Shown piece after piece: positions 63,174 through 64,000 of a DNA stretch of 64,000 nucleotides. Each line of letters opens with the position of its first letter. The first letter of the stretch is position 1. The notes beneath the pieces were generated by a model, which saw nothing but the letters and a program-made list of their open reading frames with translations, was not told where the DNA came from and did no database searches. The DNA is taken from assembly GCF_002367995.1 (NCBI RefSeq), contig NZ_AP018207.1, forward strand, positions 4,711,083 to 4,775,082. The letters run 5' to 3'. This DNA is from Calothrix brevissima NIES-22. GTDB taxonomy: Bacteria > Cyanobacteriota > Cyanobacteriia > Cyanobacteriales > Nostocaceae. The position numbers were made by a program, and so were the translations under genes.

Positions 63174-63263
63174 AGGATGAAATCGTAAAACAAAGAAGCT
63201 GAATATTTTCAATTTTGGGTTAATTTTATAACTCAATACCGTTCAGTTAGCGTCAAAAACCTT

Positions 63264-63310
63264 AAACCGCGTAGGTTGGGTTGAGGAACGAAACCCAACC
63301 TACGCGGTTT
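63264..63310. repeat. Palindromic repeat with GTAGGTTGGGTT core
   Basis: AAACCGCGTAGGTTGGGTT (63264-63282) pairs perfectly with its complement at 63292-63310, 19 base pairs around a 9-base loop. A further GTTGGGTT...AACCCAACCTAC unit follows at 63312-63341. This core is a well-known dispersed cyanobacterial repeat. Placed between convergent genes, it may end transcription from both sides. Confidence 0.85.
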
Positions 63311-63376
63311 GTTGGGTTTCACTTTGTTCAACCCAACCTACATTGATCCATTGATCCTTAACTGAAGCGTATTGTT

Positions 63377-64000
63377 TTATAACTTACCTTGTTGTTTTAA
63401 TTTAGCTAATGCATCTTCAGCCGCAGCTTTTTCGGCTTCTTTCTTATTACGTCCTTTACCTTCTCCATACTCTTCTTTATCCACAAAAACTTTAGCTAAA
63501 AACTCCGGCGCATGAGATAAACCCCCTATTTGCACCGTTTCATATACAGGAGGATTTTGGGTAACGTTGCGTTGTACCCATTCTTGAAAGCGATTTTTTG
63601 AATCTACGAGATTGTTAGATTCATCACCAGATTTATAAAGAACAAGAGATGTTTCAGCTATTGCTGAATCAAACAAAGGTTCCACAAAATCACGGACTGA
63701 CTCAACTCCAGAATCGAGAAAATATGCACCGATAATGGCTTCAAAAGTGTTACTCAATAACCTAGACTTTGTTCGTCCTCCATCTTTTTCCGCACCCTTA
63801 CCTAGCCGCATCCACTTACTTAAATCCAAGCGGACTGCAAATTTTGCTAACTGTGATTGATCTACTAATCGGGAACGTAAAGGTGTTAATTCACCCTCCC
63901 TTTTTTCTGGATAGCGACGATAAAGATATTCACCACTCAAAAAAGTAAGTAATGCATCACCTAGAAACTCTAATCGCTCATTATCTTCACCAGAGTTAGG
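63377..64000 (-). CDS. rnc: Ribonuclease III, 3' part (5' end outside the window)
   Basis: The frame is open to the window end. The signature NERLEFLGDALL lies at 63979-63944, giving the catalytic acidic residues. The second acidic cluster is NTFEAIIGAYFLDSGV. The C-terminal double-stranded RNA-binding domain (NRFQEWVQRNVTQNPPVYETVQIGG, then FVDKEEYGEGKGRNKKEAEKAAAEDALAKL) is complete. RNase III cuts double-stranded RNA in rRNA processing and regulation. Cyanobacteria often have more than one copy plus mini-III; which copy this is cannot be told. Confidence 0.95.
   Translation of the reverse strand, partial: PNSGEDNERLEFLGDALLTFLSGEYLYRRYPEKREGELTPLRSRLVDQSQLAKFAVRLDLSKWMRLGKGAEKDGGRTKSRLLSNTFEAIIGAYFLDSGVESVRDFVEPLFDSAIAETSLVLYKSGDESNNLVDSKNRFQEWVQRNVTQNPPVYETVQIGGLSHAPEFLAKVFVDKEEYGEGKGRNKKEAEKAAAEDALAKLKQQGKL

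Overview
The window looks like a filamentous, probably heterocyst-forming cyanobacterium (Nostoc/Anabaena/Calothrix type). The signs are frequent HIP1 octamers (GCGATCGC), short tandem repeats of the GTCAATG/GTCATTT kind between genes, and genes such as chlD, a group 3 sigma factor of the SigF type, high-light-inducible proteins, a PEP-CTERM protein and an NrtA/CmpA-type ABC transporter. No rRNA and no CRISPR array was seen.

Two regions of different character meet near 24.5 kb. Region A (1 to about 24.46 kb) is plasmid- or integrative-element-like. It starts with a large UvrD-type helicase gene cut by an in-frame TGA. Then comes a tightly packed, often overlapping run (3.7-12.1 kb): unknown small proteins, several small membrane proteins, an M23 peptidase, a GH104-type lytic enzyme, an FtsK/SpoIIIE translocase, a RusA-like resolvase and a small ATPase. 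A compact tRNA-like gene with anticodon UUA follows. Next are unknown proteins, a ParB-domain protein, a primase-like (AEP) replication protein, an Rpn-family nuclease and two ParA-like ATPases. The region ends at an IS4-superfamily transposase that truncates a small gene. Together these genes provide replication, partition and probably DNA transfer.

Region B (24.5-64 kb) is ordinary chromosome: prfB with its programmed frameshift, a second RF2-like gene that keeps the frameshift signal but has lost the GGQ motif, a Bax-inhibitor-1-like protein, sigF, chlD, a HAD phosphatase, a PEP-CTERM protein, a CPBP protease, a TnpB element, a copper P-type ATPase, an FHA protein, an epimerase, an A-type Fe-S protein, and a pentapeptide-repeat channel.

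Also in region B are two tandem hli genes behind a perfect HLR1 (RpaB) box, and a four-gene OmpA / Ras-like GTPase / PAS-like / histidine kinase operon. Two c-di-AMP (ydaO-yuaA) riboswitches follow, one before an NrtA/CmpA-like ABC operon and one before a universal-stress protein. The window ends with a histidine kinase, a Uma2 nuclease and the 3' part of rnc.

The observations I rate highest are the GGQ-less RF2 paralog with its conserved frameshift site, the paired c-di-AMP riboswitches, the GTPase signalling operon, the FtsK plus cell-wall-hydrolase module, and the UUA tRNA-like gene. All calls are from reading the sequence; no database search was possible.
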